NCBI RefSeq assembly: GCF_002310495.1
Contig: NZ_CP023344.1
Coordinates: 1,922,001 to 1,986,000, forward strand
Direction: 5' to 3'
Length of the DNA stretch: 64,000 nucleotides
Source: Nibricoccus aquaticus
GTDB lineage: Bacteria > Verrucomicrobiota > Verrucomicrobiia > Opitutales > Opitutaceae
In this document: piece after piece, positions 44,401-53,516 of the stretch
Numbering within the stretch: position 1 is the first letter of the stretch
How the letters are laid out: each line of letters opens with the position of its first letter
The notes under the pieces: generated by a model
What the model was told of the DNA's origin: nothing
Database searches by the model: none
What the model saw: only the letters and a program-made list of their open reading frames with translations
Position numbers and translations under genes: made by a program

Positions 44401-44997
44401 CTCGTCGAGGAGCGACGCCAGATCTGCCGCCTTGTGGACGACACGCATCCCACGCCCGCCACCGCCAAACGCCGCCTTAATAATGAGCGGGAAACCGATC
44501 TCCTTCGCCGTCTTGAGCGCCTCGCCGCGATCACTAATCGGCTCCTCAGTCCCGGGCAAAACCGGCACACCGATCTTGATGGCCACCGCGCGTGCCGCCG
44601 TCTTGTCGCCCATCATCTCCAGCAACTCCGCTCGCGGTCCCACGAAAATAATCCCCGCCTCATCGCACGCCCGCGCGAAATCCGGATTCTCCGAGAGAAA
44701 CCCATAGCCCGGGTGAATCGCGTCCACCCCCTTCTCCTTCGCCACCGCGATCACACTGGGAATGTCGAGATAAGCCGCCACCGGCCCCTTCCCCTGCCCG
44801 ACCTGGTACGCCTCGTCCGCCTTGTAGCGATGGATGCAGAAGCGATCCTCCTGCGCAAACACACCGACCGTTCTCAGCCCAAGCTCCGTACCCGCTCGAA
44901 AGATACGCACCGCGATCTCACTGCGGTTGGCCGCCATGAGTTTTTTGACTGGGCGGATGGACGACGCATCGGACAAGGCAGAGGCAGGCTTCGACAT
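41464..44997 (-). CDS. pyc: Pyruvate carboxylase
   Basis: A full-length 1177-residue single-chain biotin enzyme that makes oxaloacetate from pyruvate, bicarbonate and ATP. The biotin carboxylase domain (about 15-470) has IIKAAFGGGGRGMR, HERDCSVQRRHQKVVE and EMNPRIQVEHTVTE. The carboxyltransferase domain (about 550-850) has DTTFRDAHQSLMATRVR and HFHTHDTSG. The biotin-carrier domain has K1142 in EAMKMQT. Length and domain order match alpha4-type enzymes. It is divergent from a response regulator/kinase pair, next to which lies a CstA-type transporter gene. Carbonic anhydrase (6830-7489) could supply bicarbonate. Confidence 0.98.
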   Translation of the reverse strand: MSKPASALSDASSIRPVKKLMAANRSEIAVRIFRAGTELGLRTVGVFAQEDRFCIHRYKADEAYQVGQGKGPVAAYLDIPSVIAVAKEKGVDAIHPGYGFLSENPDFARACDEAGIIFVGPRAELLEMMGDKTAARAVAIKIGVPVLPGTEEPISDRGEALKTAKEIGFPLIIKAAFGGGGRGMRVVHKAADLASLLDEAQAEAGRAFGNPAVFLEKYIPKAKHIEVQILGDKHGNVIHLHERDCSVQRRHQKVVEVAPSFGLPKAIVTELCEAAAKMARAIKYDNAGTIEFLYDLEKHEWFFIEMNPRIQVEHTVTEVITGLDLVRAQILIAQGHPLHSEEVGMPKQADVPRNGFAIQCRITTEDPENKFMPDYGRILAYRSPGGFGVRLDGGMGLSGAIITPFYDSMLVKVITSGPSYEVAMQRTQRALSEFRIRGVKTNIPFLENVIAHPIFKAGQATTTLIDTTPELFTFKPRRDRATKLLNFLGHVTVNGNPHAKGFRPEKIFLPALPPKVETPVAAPDGTRQLLLKLGAKKFAEWTLKQKRLLVTDTTFRDAHQSLMATRVRSYDMLATATAVARRAPDLYSLELWGGATFDTAMRFLSEDPWERLRQLRARVPNICFQMLFRGANAVGYTNYPDHIVAGFVKHAAANGMDIFRIFDSLNYLPNLRVAMESVQDTHAVCEAAICYTGDILDERRDKFTLQYYVRLAKELEKMGAHVLAIKDMAGLCRPYAAQKLVKALKDEVGLPIHFHTHDTSGIASASVLRAADAGVDIVDLALASMSGSTSQPNLNSIVAALQHTPRDTKLDLGALNEFSDYWEQVREFYRPFDTAPKTGSAEVYLHEMPGGQYTNLKEQAVSMGVSHRWPEIARTYAEVNALFGDIVKVTPSSKVVGDMALFLFSKGIKPADVVNLPAGETPFPESVIDMLSGGLGWPEGGWPADVSRAVLGEKRHKEATEKYKASLKKAKASAKSEKSDGSGDLKKLRAELAEKLKHEPSDDELYSHLMYPAVFADFAKQQREYGDVSVLPTPAFFYGLKPGEEINVEIEEGKTLIIRLVSIGAPDKDGRRALSFELNGMAREAFIADKSVAAKTKTRPKADLADALQVAAPIPGLIAAMSATVGAKVVKGEKLFMMEAMKMQTTVFAPVDGVVAELHAAVGDTVESKDLVVKLRA

Positions 44998-45195
44998 GGG
45001 AGAAAATCAGGGGTTGGCGCACCATTGCCGCGAAAGGGGTTGCGGCTCCGGCGCAAAAGGGGAGCGGCAGGCAAACCAGAACGCTTTCACGGCGCGAGCC
45101 TGAGTTTTCCTCTCCGCCCTGCCCCTCTGTCTGACAGTAAGTGGCCTGTTTATGAGCTTCCCGCCCGCGATTCGTTTTTCTAACGTCTCCCCTGT

Positions 45196-45891
45196 ATGGC
45201 CACCCTTCCTCGCATTGGCATCGTTGAAGATCAGGCGCTGGTGCTGAATCTCCTCACCGATCTCTGCCGCCACCGGTTCGGCTACGACGTCGTTTTTTCC
45301 GCGCGCGATGCGAAGTCCGCCCTCACCGCCGTCGACGGCTCCGAGGCCGAAGCCCTCCTCGTGGACATCAACCTCCCCGATAACGACGGCATCTCCCTCG
45401 CCCTCGAAATCCGCAAAAAAATCCCCCGGATGAAGATCATCATCCTCTCCGCGGAATGCACCGAGTACACCATCTTCCGCGTCCGCCAGAGCGGCCTCCA
45501 CGGCTACGTCGATAAAAACGCCGACCCCGACTTCATCCAGGCCGCCCTCGACAGCGTCCTCAACCGCGACCTCCCTTTCTTCACTCCTCTCGTCCGCGAG
45601 ATCGCCCGCCACACCGCCGCCGACAGCCAGGCCTTCAGCAAAGTCCTCAGCGACCGCGAACACGAACTCCTCCCCCACCTCGGCATGGGCAAAACCGATA
45701 ACGAGCTCGCCATCTCCCGGGGCATCGCCGCCGACACCGTGCGCAAACACCGCGAAAGCATCATGCGCAAACTCCAGCTCAAAGCCCTGCCCGACCTCGT
45801 GCATTACTGCATCGAAAAAGGCTTCCTCCAAACGCGCCCCGACGGCGAAATCCGCCCGGCCTCATGGACGCCTTCGACGAACTCATCGTAA
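45196..45891 (+). CDS. LuxR-type (NarL/FixJ) response regulator
   Basis: A 231-residue regulator. The receiver domain (1-125) has acidic pocket E11-D12, phospho-acceptor D57 (LLVDINLPDND) and K107. A LuxR-type helix-turn-helix follows at about 150-205 (DNELAISRGIAADTVRKHRE). It overlaps the histidine kinase gene by 28 bp, so the two form a coupled two-component pair. It is divergent from pyc, with about 200 bp between starts, and so is well placed to control pyc as well as its own operon. No binding site is identified. Confidence 0.92.
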   Translation: MATLPRIGIVEDQALVLNLLTDLCRHRFGYDVVFSARDAKSALTAVDGSEAEALLVDINLPDNDGISLALEIRKKIPRMKIIILSAECTEYTIFRVRQSGLHGYVDKNADPDFIQAALDSVLNRDLPFFTPLVREIARHTAADSQAFSKVLSDREHELLPHLGMGKTDNELAISRGIAADTVRKHRESIMRKLQLKALPDLVHYCIEKGFLQTRPDGEIRPASWTPSTNSS

Positions 45892-47966
45892 ACTACCTGC
45901 TGAATATCTGCGGCGGGCTCTTCATCGCCATCGCCGCGATCATCTACCGCGCGAACAAGCTCCGCGCCTCCAACCGCGCCTTCAGCCTCCTCGTCCTCAT
46001 CGGCGGCATCTGGACGATCAACTACGGCTTCATCACGCGCGGTGGCGACAACGCCATCCTCCACCTGCGCATCGGCGCGGCCGTCGCCGCCTTTCTCGCG
46101 CCCACGCTCATCATCGTCCGCGACTTCGTCGCCAATCCCCGCGCTCGTTTTAATCTCATCGCGAAAAACACCCTCCCGTGGATCGCCCTCGCCATCGCGC
46201 TCGCGGCGCTCACTCCGGCCGACTGGTTCATCCGCAACAACTCCACCGTCTCGTCCATCAATTACGGCCCCGGCTGGCTCTGGCAGCATCTCGTTATCTC
46301 CGCCGCGATGGCCTACATCGCCTGGTCCGGATGGTCTCACCGACGCCAGCTTCGAGGCACCGCCCGCGACGAAATGGGCATCGCCGTCATCTTCGCCGCC
46401 GGCGCCGTCACCGTCATCAGCGCCTTCCTCGCCTTCCATCACTCCGGCGATCCTCTCCCGCCACCCGAGTTCGGCCTCGTCGCCATCCTTTACGCCTCCC
46501 GCCTCACCTGGGTTCTGCTCGCCCGCGGCGTGTACGACGCCCGCGTCCTCATCTCCCTCGTCACCCGCACCGTCGCCATCATCCTCGGCGCCTCCGCCGT
46601 CTTCTTCTGCATCTACTGGCTGCTCAAAATCAAAGCCGGCATCAACGAAACCGCCGCCGCCATCGTCGCCTCCATCGCCGCCGCCGCCCTCGTCAACTAC
46701 ATCACCCAGTTCTTCTTGGCCAAACATAACGCCCTCCTCTACCGCTCCATCGCCGGCTTCCAGCGCGAGGTGCAGGAAGTCGCCCGCTCCGCCCTCACCC
46801 AGGAAAAAGCCCTTCTCCAGCTCGAACGCATCTTCGCCGAGTATACCAACACCGCCGACGCCCTCATCCTCATCGAAACCGGCCGCAATGTGTACCAGCG
46901 CGGCACCTACCGCTTCCCCGACCGTGGCCTCGTGTGGCAACGCCTCAATCGCTCCGGCTGGCTCGCCCGCGACACCATGGACCTCACCTCCGTCGCCGCC
47001 CACGACCGCGACGCCCTCCGCTGGATCGACGAACGCCCCGTCTCTCTCCTCATGCTTGGCCCCCGCTCCGAGCAGCACTTGAACATCGTCGTCGCCCTCG
47101 GCCGCCGCCAGAGCGCCCCCGCCTACACCTTCTATGAGCTGGAATGTCTCAGCCTCATGATCGAGTCCGCCGCCATCGCGCTCACCACCATCGACGCCAG
47201 CACCCAGGCCCAGCACGCCGGCCAGATGATGGCCCTCGGTCTCATCTCCGCCTCCGTCGTCCACGAAATCAAACAACCCCTCGCCGCCCTCCGCCTCTTC
47301 TTCAAGATGCTCCCGAGCCGCTACGAGGACCCCCGCTTTCGCGAACAATACTTCGACATCATCCCCGACGAGCTAGCCCGCGTCGAAGCCACCCTCTCCG
47401 AATTCCTCCGCCTCGGCCGCACCGAAAGCTACCACGTCCGCATATTCAATCCCTCGGCACTCATCCACGAGGTTCTTACCCTCATCCAGCCCAAGGCCAC
47501 CGCCTGCCGCGTCCAGGTCGTCACCGACTTCGCCGCCCGTGATCCCTCCCTGCGCGGCGACCCCCAGGTTCTCAAGCAGGCTCTCCTCAACCTCACCCTC
47601 AACGCCATCCAGGCCATGTCCGGCCTCCGCGCCGGCCCCCGTATCCTCTTCGTGGGCACCACGCTCGTCGGCGAAAAATGCGAGATCGCCATCCGCGATA
47701 CCGGTCCCGGCATTTCCCCAGTCATCCTCGAAAAACTCTTCCGCCCTTTCGTCTCCACCAAGGAGGACGGCTTCGGTCTGGGCCTTTACATCACCCGCGA
47801 CCAGGTCGTGAAAACCGGCGGCGAACTCATCGCCCGCAACGACCCCATCGGCGGCGCCTGCTTCCTCCTCCTATACCCACTGGCGACCGGCAACGCCACC
47901 GACGCCCCCCCGCAGATTGCCAGCAGCACCGCCTCGACCCCACCCCTCCCCGCACGAAGCGCATAA
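45864..47966 (+). CDS. Membrane sensor histidine kinase
   Basis: A 700-residue kinase. The N-terminal half has about eight hydrophobic helices (residues 8-310), resembling 7TM or PrsK-like sensors and not a periplasmic loop type. A GAF-like region (about 330-450) precedes the DHp helix with H467 in SVVHEIKQPLAAL. The ATPase domain has N-box LNLTLNAIQAM, DTGPGI and GFGLGLYI motifs. It is the partner of the overlapping response regulator. The signal is unknown; a small membrane-soluble molecule or the transporter gene next door (CstA family) is a reasonable guess. Confidence 0.92.
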   Translation: MDAFDELIVNYLLNICGGLFIAIAAIIYRANKLRASNRAFSLLVLIGGIWTINYGFITRGGDNAILHLRIGAAVAAFLAPTLIIVRDFVANPRARFNLIAKNTLPWIALAIALAALTPADWFIRNNSTVSSINYGPGWLWQHLVISAAMAYIAWSGWSHRRQLRGTARDEMGIAVIFAAGAVTVISAFLAFHHSGDPLPPPEFGLVAILYASRLTWVLLARGVYDARVLISLVTRTVAIILGASAVFFCIYWLLKIKAGINETAAAIVASIAAAALVNYITQFFLAKHNALLYRSIAGFQREVQEVARSALTQEKALLQLERIFAEYTNTADALILIETGRNVYQRGTYRFPDRGLVWQRLNRSGWLARDTMDLTSVAAHDRDALRWIDERPVSLLMLGPRSEQHLNIVVALGRRQSAPAYTFYELECLSLMIESAAIALTTIDASTQAQHAGQMMALGLISASVVHEIKQPLAALRLFFKMLPSRYEDPRFREQYFDIIPDELARVEATLSEFLRLGRTESYHVRIFNPSALIHEVLTLIQPKATACRVQVVTDFAARDPSLRGDPQVLKQALLNLTLNAIQAMSGLRAGPRILFVGTTLVGEKCEIAIRDTGPGISPVILEKLFRPFVSTKEDGFGLGLYITRDQVVKTGGELIARNDPIGGACFLLLYPLATGNATDAPPQIASSTASTPPLPARSA

Positions 47967-47982
47967 CTCCGCCGCAAGCTCC

Positions 47983-50043
47983 TCAGCTCCTCCCCTCCGC
48001 CACGTTCACCGTCACATACGGTTCCTCGCGCAGCTGCCCGACCCGCCGCCCGCTCAGCAGTTTCCACCACTCGCGCACACTCACCGCGACCACGAGCAGC
48101 ACCAGCACCAGAAACGTCCCCGTCACCGCCGTATTCACATAGTTGTTCGTGAGCAGATGTTCCCAGCGCGCGACGTCCGTCACACTCCCCCCACCCGCGA
48201 TCTGTTTCTTCAATCCGTCAGCCGCACTCAAGAAACCCACCCGCGGGTCCGCGCTGAAAATCTTCATCCACCCCGCCGTCATCGTCACCGCCAGCAGCCA
48301 CGCAAACGGCAGCAGCGTCACCCACAGATAACGCCTGCGTCCCATCTTGATCAGCACCGTCGTCCCCAGCGCCAGCGCCAGCACCGCCAGCAACTGGTTC
48401 GCCACACCGAAAATCGGCCACAGCGAATTGATCCCGCCCAGTGGATCGATCACCCCCTGATAAAGAAACCAGCCCCACGCCGCGACAAACACCGCGCTTG
48501 CGATCCAGTTACCCCAGCGCGAGTTCGTCCGCCCCAGCGGCTTCCACACAAGCCCGAGAAGATCCTGCACCAGAAATCTCCCCACCCGCGTGCCTGCATC
48601 GACCGTCGTCAGGATGAACAACGCCTCGAACATGATCGCGAAGTGATACCACAACGGCAGCAGATGCTTGCCCATCACACCGGCAAACATCTGCGCCATC
48701 CCCACCGCAAACGTCGGTGCCCCGCCCGTCCGTCCGATCATGTTTTTCTCCCCCACGCTCGCCGCCAGCGCGCTCATCTCCGCCTCCGTCACCGGATACC
48801 CTAGCGCCGTCACCTTCGCCACCACCGCCGCATCCGACGCGCCCTTCAGATTGATCGCAAAATACTCACCAGGCTGCATCGCGCACGCCGCGATCAACGC
48901 CATCACGCCCACCAGCATCTCCGTCACCATCGCCCCATAACCCACGATGCGAATGTCGCTCTCGCGCGTAATAAGCTTCGGCGTCGTCCCCGACGAGATC
49001 AACGCGTGAAACCCCGATACCGCCGCGCACGCGATCGTGATGAAACAAAACGGAAACACCGGCCCCGCCACCACCGGCCCGCTCCCGTCGATGAACGCCG
49101 TCACCGCCGGCATCTTGAGCGTCGGCGCCAGAATCAAAATCGCCACGCCCAGCACCGCCACCGCCCCAATCTTCAAAAACGTGCTCAGATAATCCCGCGG
49201 CGCCAGCAGCAGCCACACCGGCAGCACCGAAGCCAGCAACCCATACCCGATGATCCACCACGCCAGCGACGTGCCGCTCAACGTGAGCTTCGCCTCCAGC
49301 GCCGTCCCGTGCAGAAACTGCCCGCCCCACACCGCCAGCATCAGTCCAATAAATCCAAATACACTCACCAGTCCCACGCGCCCCGGCACCCAGTAACGCA
49401 GCGCACACCCCATCAGCACCGCGATCGGCATCGTCGCCGCAATGGTGAACAGCCCCCACGGGCTCTCCGCGAGCGCCTTCACCACCACCAGTCCCAGCAC
49501 CGCGATCAGAATGATCATGATCCCGATGATGCTCACCAGAGCCAGCACCCCCGCGAACGGCCCGATCTCATCGCGGATCATCTGCCCGAGCGATTTCCCT
49601 CCGCGCCGCGTCGAACAAAACAAAATCACCGCGTCATGCACCGCCCCGCCCAGCGTCGCCCCGATCAAAATCCATAACAGCCCCGGCAGATAACCGAACT
49701 GCGCCGCCAGCACCGGCCCGACCAGCGGCCCCGGCCCCGCGATCGCCGCGAAATGATGCCCAAACACCACCCACCGGTTCGTCCGCACGAAATCCCGCCC
49801 ATCCTCTTTCACCATCGCCGGCGTCGCCCGCAGCTCATCCACGGTCAGCACCTTCGCCATCAACCACGCGCTATGAAACCGGTACGCCACTGTGAACACG
49901 CACACCGACGCGATCACCACCCACAGCGCATTCACCGGCTCTCCCCGCGACCACGCGACCGTCCCCAACGACACCACGCCAGCCGCAACCACGGCGGACC
50001 AACCAAGCACACGCAGCCACTTTTTCGTAGACGAAGAACTCAT
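47983..50043 (-). CDS. cstA: CstA-family carbon starvation / pyruvate transporter
   Basis: A 686-residue protein with about 16-18 helices. Family signatures are present: GHHFAAIAGPGPLVGPVLAA near residue 95, LGGAVHDAV, FHALISSGTTPKLI near 345, and VDAGTRVGRFLVQDLLG near 480. CstA-type proteins import pyruvate or peptides during starvation. The gene converges on the histidine kinase gene, with the two stops 16 bp apart. In enteric bacteria related transporters are controlled by pyruvate-sensing two-component systems (BtsSR), so a link to the adjacent pair is plausible but unproven. Confidence 0.93.
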   Translation of the reverse strand: MSSSSTKKWLRVLGWSAVVAAGVVSLGTVAWSRGEPVNALWVVIASVCVFTVAYRFHSAWLMAKVLTVDELRATPAMVKEDGRDFVRTNRWVVFGHHFAAIAGPGPLVGPVLAAQFGYLPGLLWILIGATLGGAVHDAVILFCSTRRGGKSLGQMIRDEIGPFAGVLALVSIIGIMIILIAVLGLVVVKALAESPWGLFTIAATMPIAVLMGCALRYWVPGRVGLVSVFGFIGLMLAVWGGQFLHGTALEAKLTLSGTSLAWWIIGYGLLASVLPVWLLLAPRDYLSTFLKIGAVAVLGVAILILAPTLKMPAVTAFIDGSGPVVAGPVFPFCFITIACAAVSGFHALISSGTTPKLITRESDIRIVGYGAMVTEMLVGVMALIAACAMQPGEYFAINLKGASDAAVVAKVTALGYPVTEAEMSALAASVGEKNMIGRTGGAPTFAVGMAQMFAGVMGKHLLPLWYHFAIMFEALFILTTVDAGTRVGRFLVQDLLGLVWKPLGRTNSRWGNWIASAVFVAAWGWFLYQGVIDPLGGINSLWPIFGVANQLLAVLALALGTTVLIKMGRRRYLWVTLLPFAWLLAVTMTAGWMKIFSADPRVGFLSAADGLKKQIAGGGSVTDVARWEHLLTNNYVNTAVTGTFLVLVLLVVAVSVREWWKLLSGRRVGQLREEPYVTVNVAEGRS

Positions 50044-50169
50044 AACACAGGGATAGGGAGAAAACTAAAAGCCCGGCACCGTAACGCGCACCGCTCACGT
50101 ATCGATGAAATTCCCGCCGCCCCGCCCCGGTAATCTCCACCTAATCTTCTCCCCGCTACACTTTGTCCC

Positions 50170-51681
50170 ATGAATCCCTCCGTCCGCCACCCCCGCTTCT
50201 CCCGCACCCTTTACACCCTTCTAGCCCTCGGCACCGCCGCGACCACCTTCGCCGCCCCCGAACGCGGCCAGATCCCGCCCCACCCCCCGCGCATGAATCC
50301 CACCGGCATCCCCGCCTTCCCCGGCGCCTGGGGCGGCGGCATGTTCACCACCGGCGGCCGTGGCGGTCAGGTCATCACCGTCACCAACCTCAACGACTCC
50401 GGCCTCGGCTCCTTCCGCGCCGCCCTCGAGACACCCGGCCCTCGCATCGTCATCTTCCGCGTCGCCGGTACCATCCATCTCGATACGAACCTCGATATCA
50501 ACCACCCCGACATCACCATCGCCGGCCAGTCCGCCCCCGGTGACGGCATCTGCATCGCCGGCCAGTCTCTAAACATCAACACCCACAACGTCATCGTCCG
50601 CCACCTCCGCGCCCGCCGCGGCGATCCGAAAGGCGGCCAGGGCTCCGACAACATCGGCGGCAACCCCGAGGGCCAGATCATCATCGACCACTGCTCCACG
50701 AGCTGGGGCATGGACGAAAATCTCTCCCTCTACCGCCACATGCAGAAAATGCCCGAGGGCCCCGACATCAAAAACGCCACCGAGAAACTCACCATCCAGT
50801 GGTCCATCTCCAGCGAAGCCCTCAACAACAAGAAACACGCCTTCGGCGGCACTTGGGGCGGCAAAGACTCCACCTTCCACCACAATCTCTTCGCTTCAAA
50901 CACCGCCCGCAATCCGTCCATCGGCATGTCCGGCGCCTTCGATTTTCGCAACAACGTCATCTTCAACTGGGGCCACCGCACCATGGACGGCGGCGACGAG
51001 ACCTCCCTCGTCAACGTCATCAACAACTACTACAAACCTGGCCCCGCCGCTTCTGCCGACATGGTCAGCACCATGATCCGCATCGAGCAGCGCAGCCAAT
51101 ATTCCCCCGGCAGCGCCTGGGCCGAAGGCGACTGGTACGTCAAAGAGGCCAACCGCCCCGGCAAATGGTACGTCGCCGGCAATGTCATGCACGGCAACGA
51201 CGACGTGACCGACAACAACTGGAAAGGCGTCCGCGGCCCCGAACAACTCGCCCGCGTGAACACACCTTTCGAAGGCTGGCCCGTCCCGCAACAAACCGCC
51301 GAAGCCGCTTTTGAGTCCGTCCTCGCCAAAGCCGGCGCCACCCTTCCCCGTCGCGACGCGGTCGATACGCGTGTCACCGAGATGGTCCGCACCGGCAAAG
51401 TCTCCATCCGCAACGGCATCATCAACAACCCCGAGGAAGTCGGCGGCTATCCGAACCTCACCTTCGATCCCGCCAAAGTCCCCGTCGACACCGACAACGA
51501 CGGCATGCCCGACGCCTGGGAACTCAAGCACGGCCTCAACCCCAACGATGCCTCCGACGGCGCCCTCGACTCCGACAACGACGGCTACACCAACGTCGAA
51601 GAATTCCTCAACGGCACCAACCCCCGCGAGAAGCTAAACTACCGCAACCTCGCCAACAACGTAGACACCATCAGCGGCTGA
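50170..51681 (+). CDS. Exported pectate-lyase-like (PL1-type) protein with calcium-binding tail
   Basis: A 503-residue secreted protein with a signal peptide ending near TFAA (residue 29). The right-handed beta-helix part (about 45-390) opens with AFPGAWGGGMFTTGGRGGQV, then VTNLNDSGLGSFRAALETPG, and continues IIIDHCSTSWGMDENLS, a pattern of polysaccharide lyase family 1. The C-terminus has two thrombospondin-3-like calcium repeats (DTDNDGMPDAWELKHGLNPN and DSDNDGYTNVEEFLNG). The protein probably degrades plant pectin or algal polyuronates. It stands alone; no SusD-type or other lyase genes are adjacent. Confidence 0.9.
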   Translation: MNPSVRHPRFSRTLYTLLALGTAATTFAAPERGQIPPHPPRMNPTGIPAFPGAWGGGMFTTGGRGGQVITVTNLNDSGLGSFRAALETPGPRIVIFRVAGTIHLDTNLDINHPDITIAGQSAPGDGICIAGQSLNINTHNVIVRHLRARRGDPKGGQGSDNIGGNPEGQIIIDHCSTSWGMDENLSLYRHMQKMPEGPDIKNATEKLTIQWSISSEALNNKKHAFGGTWGGKDSTFHHNLFASNTARNPSIGMSGAFDFRNNVIFNWGHRTMDGGDETSLVNVINNYYKPGPAASADMVSTMIRIEQRSQYSPGSAWAEGDWYVKEANRPGKWYVAGNVMHGNDDVTDNNWKGVRGPEQLARVNTPFEGWPVPQQTAEAAFESVLAKAGATLPRRDAVDTRVTEMVRTGKVSIRNGIINNPEEVGGYPNLTFDPAKVPVDTDNDGMPDAWELKHGLNPNDASDGALDSDNDGYTNVEEFLNGTNPREKLNYRNLANNVDTISG

Positions 51682-51752
51682 TCCCCGCCCCGTAGGCCAG
51701 CGTGCTCTCACGCGCCTCCGATGCGCTTCGGACACTCCTCCCGCGCTTTCCC

Positions 51753-51797
51753 ATAGGTCCTATAGGTCCCATCAGACCCATAGGACCTATTTCTTTT
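51753..51797. terminator. Hairpin between convergent lyase and MFS genes
   Basis: Arms ATAGGTCCTA (51753-51762) and TAGGACCTAT (51781-51790), followed by TTCTTTT. The right arm overlaps the stop codon of the MFS gene. The arm sequence is related to that of the terminator at 27563-27598. Confidence 0.7.
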
Positions 51798-53094
51798 CCG
51801 CCTCCGCCACCAGCGCCCGCTTCCGCAAATCCAGCGTCGCCACGATCACCAGCCCGATCAGGAAAAATCCCCCGTTCGCCAGAATCGCCGTCCGATACCC
51901 AAACCCCGCCGCCAGCTCCCCAAACACCAGCGGCCCGATCAGCGCCGCCAGCTTCCCGAAAAATCCCCAGCACCCAAAAAACTCCCCGCTCCGGCTCGGT
52001 GGTGTGAGCATGGATACGACTGCCCGCCCCGCCGATTGCAGCGAACCCAGCGCCAGTCCCGCGATCACCCCGATTGCCATGAACTGCTCCTTCGTCTGAC
52101 ACCCCGCCACGCACACACTCACGATCACCCACAGAATCAACGAAGCGATCAACGCCACCTTCGACCCCACCCGGTCCTGCACCAACCCGAACACCACCGC
52201 TCCCACCACCCCGGCCAGCTGCAGCACCATGAACAACGTCACCGTCTCCCCCATCGACATCTTCAAAACTTGATCGGCAAAAATCGCCGAAAACGACACC
52301 ACCGCCATCAGCCCCGCGATGAAAAACACCATCGCCACAAAAAAGATAAACAGCGTCCGGTGCTGCGGCAGTTCCTTCAGTAACGCCACATTCGCCTGCC
52401 ACCCCGCCTTCAGATAACTCTCTCCCGCCCGCAGCGGCGTCGCCACCGCCCGCTCCCGCAACAAGAGTAACGTCGGCAGGCTCGCCAGCAGGAAAAACGC
52501 CCCCGTCATCACGAAGATCCACGGCTCCCGCCCTTCGCCGCTTTTGAAAATCCCCAGCGCGATCACCAGGCTGATCAACCCGCCCACGTATCCAAAACTC
52601 CACCCAAACCCCGAAATCTGCCCCGCCGTCTCCGGCGTGCTGATCTCCGGCAAAAACGCCGAGCACAGATTCTCGCTCAACGAAAACGCCACGTTCGCCA
52701 CCGCGACGAGCCCCAGCGCCAACCAGATCTCCCCGCGCCCGACGAAGTACAGCGCCATCGTCGCCACCGAGCACACCAGCGCCGTCGTCATTAGGAACCG
52801 CTTCTTCGCTGCCTTCGCATCAGCCACCGCCCCGATCAGCGGTGACAACAAAATCACCACGACTTGCGACGCCGCCAGCGCCCACCCCCACCACGCCGGC
52901 GCCCGCTCCGCCCCCTCCGCGACCACGCCGACAAAATACCGCGCATAGATCACCGTGATGATGATCGTCGTGAACGCCGAGTTCGCGAAATCGAAGCAGC
53001 ACCACCCAAAAATCTCCCGTTTCTTCACCTGCGGAAACGCGCGCGCGGGCGTGGCATTAGACGCAGACGACAACGGGGCAGCAGCTTCGCTCAT
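51787..53094 (-). CDS. MFS transporter, UMF1/Atg22-like
   Basis: A 435-residue 12-helix transporter. The N-terminal phrase FGWCCFDFANSAFTTIIITV near residue 28 is diagnostic of the UMF1 subgroup, named after yeast Atg22. MFS motif remnants and the central cytoplasmic loop (REPWIFVMTGAFFLLASLPT) are present. Members are annotated as amino-acid or sugar exporters without firm substrates. The start at 53094 (MSEAAAP) was chosen; the frame extends 30 codons further upstream into the gap without obvious sense. Confidence 0.9.
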   Translation of the reverse strand: MSEAAAPLSSASNATPARAFPQVKKREIFGWCCFDFANSAFTTIIITVIYARYFVGVVAEGAERAPAWWGWALAASQVVVILLSPLIGAVADAKAAKKRFLMTTALVCSVATMALYFVGRGEIWLALGLVAVANVAFSLSENLCSAFLPEISTPETAGQISGFGWSFGYVGGLISLVIALGIFKSGEGREPWIFVMTGAFFLLASLPTLLLLRERAVATPLRAGESYLKAGWQANVALLKELPQHRTLFIFFVAMVFFIAGLMAVVSFSAIFADQVLKMSMGETVTLFMVLQLAGVVGAVVFGLVQDRVGSKVALIASLILWVIVSVCVAGCQTKEQFMAIGVIAGLALGSLQSAGRAVVSMLTPPSRSGEFFGCWGFFGKLAALIGPLVFGELAAGFGYRTAILANGGFFLIGLVIVATLDLRKRALVAEAEKK

Positions 53095-53514
53095 GCGCGC
53101 GGAGGCAAGCCGTGCCCACACCCCAAAGCCACCCATTTCTCCACGTCGCTCTTCTGACGCCATCAGCCATCCCGGACTTTGCACTTCCGCGTTTCCGCCC
53201 TTCAGCGCTTCCGTGATAAAACTCTGCCTACGACCGTCCGAACCGTCCGTTCGCTAAACCTTGCTGAAACTCTTCAGCCGCTTACCTGTCTTGGCCCTTT
53301 GACTGACCTGTCGCGTCCTCTGGACCGTGACGTTTGCGGTGCATTTCGCCCGCCCGGCACATCCGGCATCCGTGCTGCTGTTTAAAGGGCGCCGCCGAAG
53401 CGCCGATACCTTACTATCTCCAGCTGTGATTCCACCGAAACACGGCTTGCGCCGCCCGCCTTCCCGGCATTCCTTCCGCCCTCTTTTCCGTCCTGTATTA
53501 AAAGTTAATAGTTA
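53095..53514. other. 420-bp divergent gap between MFS and desaturase genes
   Basis: No coding sequence is supported here. It must hold both divergent promoters, but I see no convincing -35/-10 pair. TTGACT at about 53300 lacks a -10 at a suitable distance. An AGTTAAT pair ends the region (53503-53516). Confidence 0.5.
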
Positions 53515-53516
53515 AT
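53503..53516 (+). repeat. Two AGTTAAT heptamers overlapping a start codon
   Basis: AGTTAAT occurs at 53503-53509 and 53510-53516; the second copy shares AT with the ATG start (53515-53517) of the desaturase gene. No Shine-Dalgarno sequence is present. Confidence 0.6.

Noticed and set aside
53184-53515. Small plus-strand frames before the desaturase
   Set aside because: They are short, Arg/Ser/Pro-rich and have no homology that I recognise.
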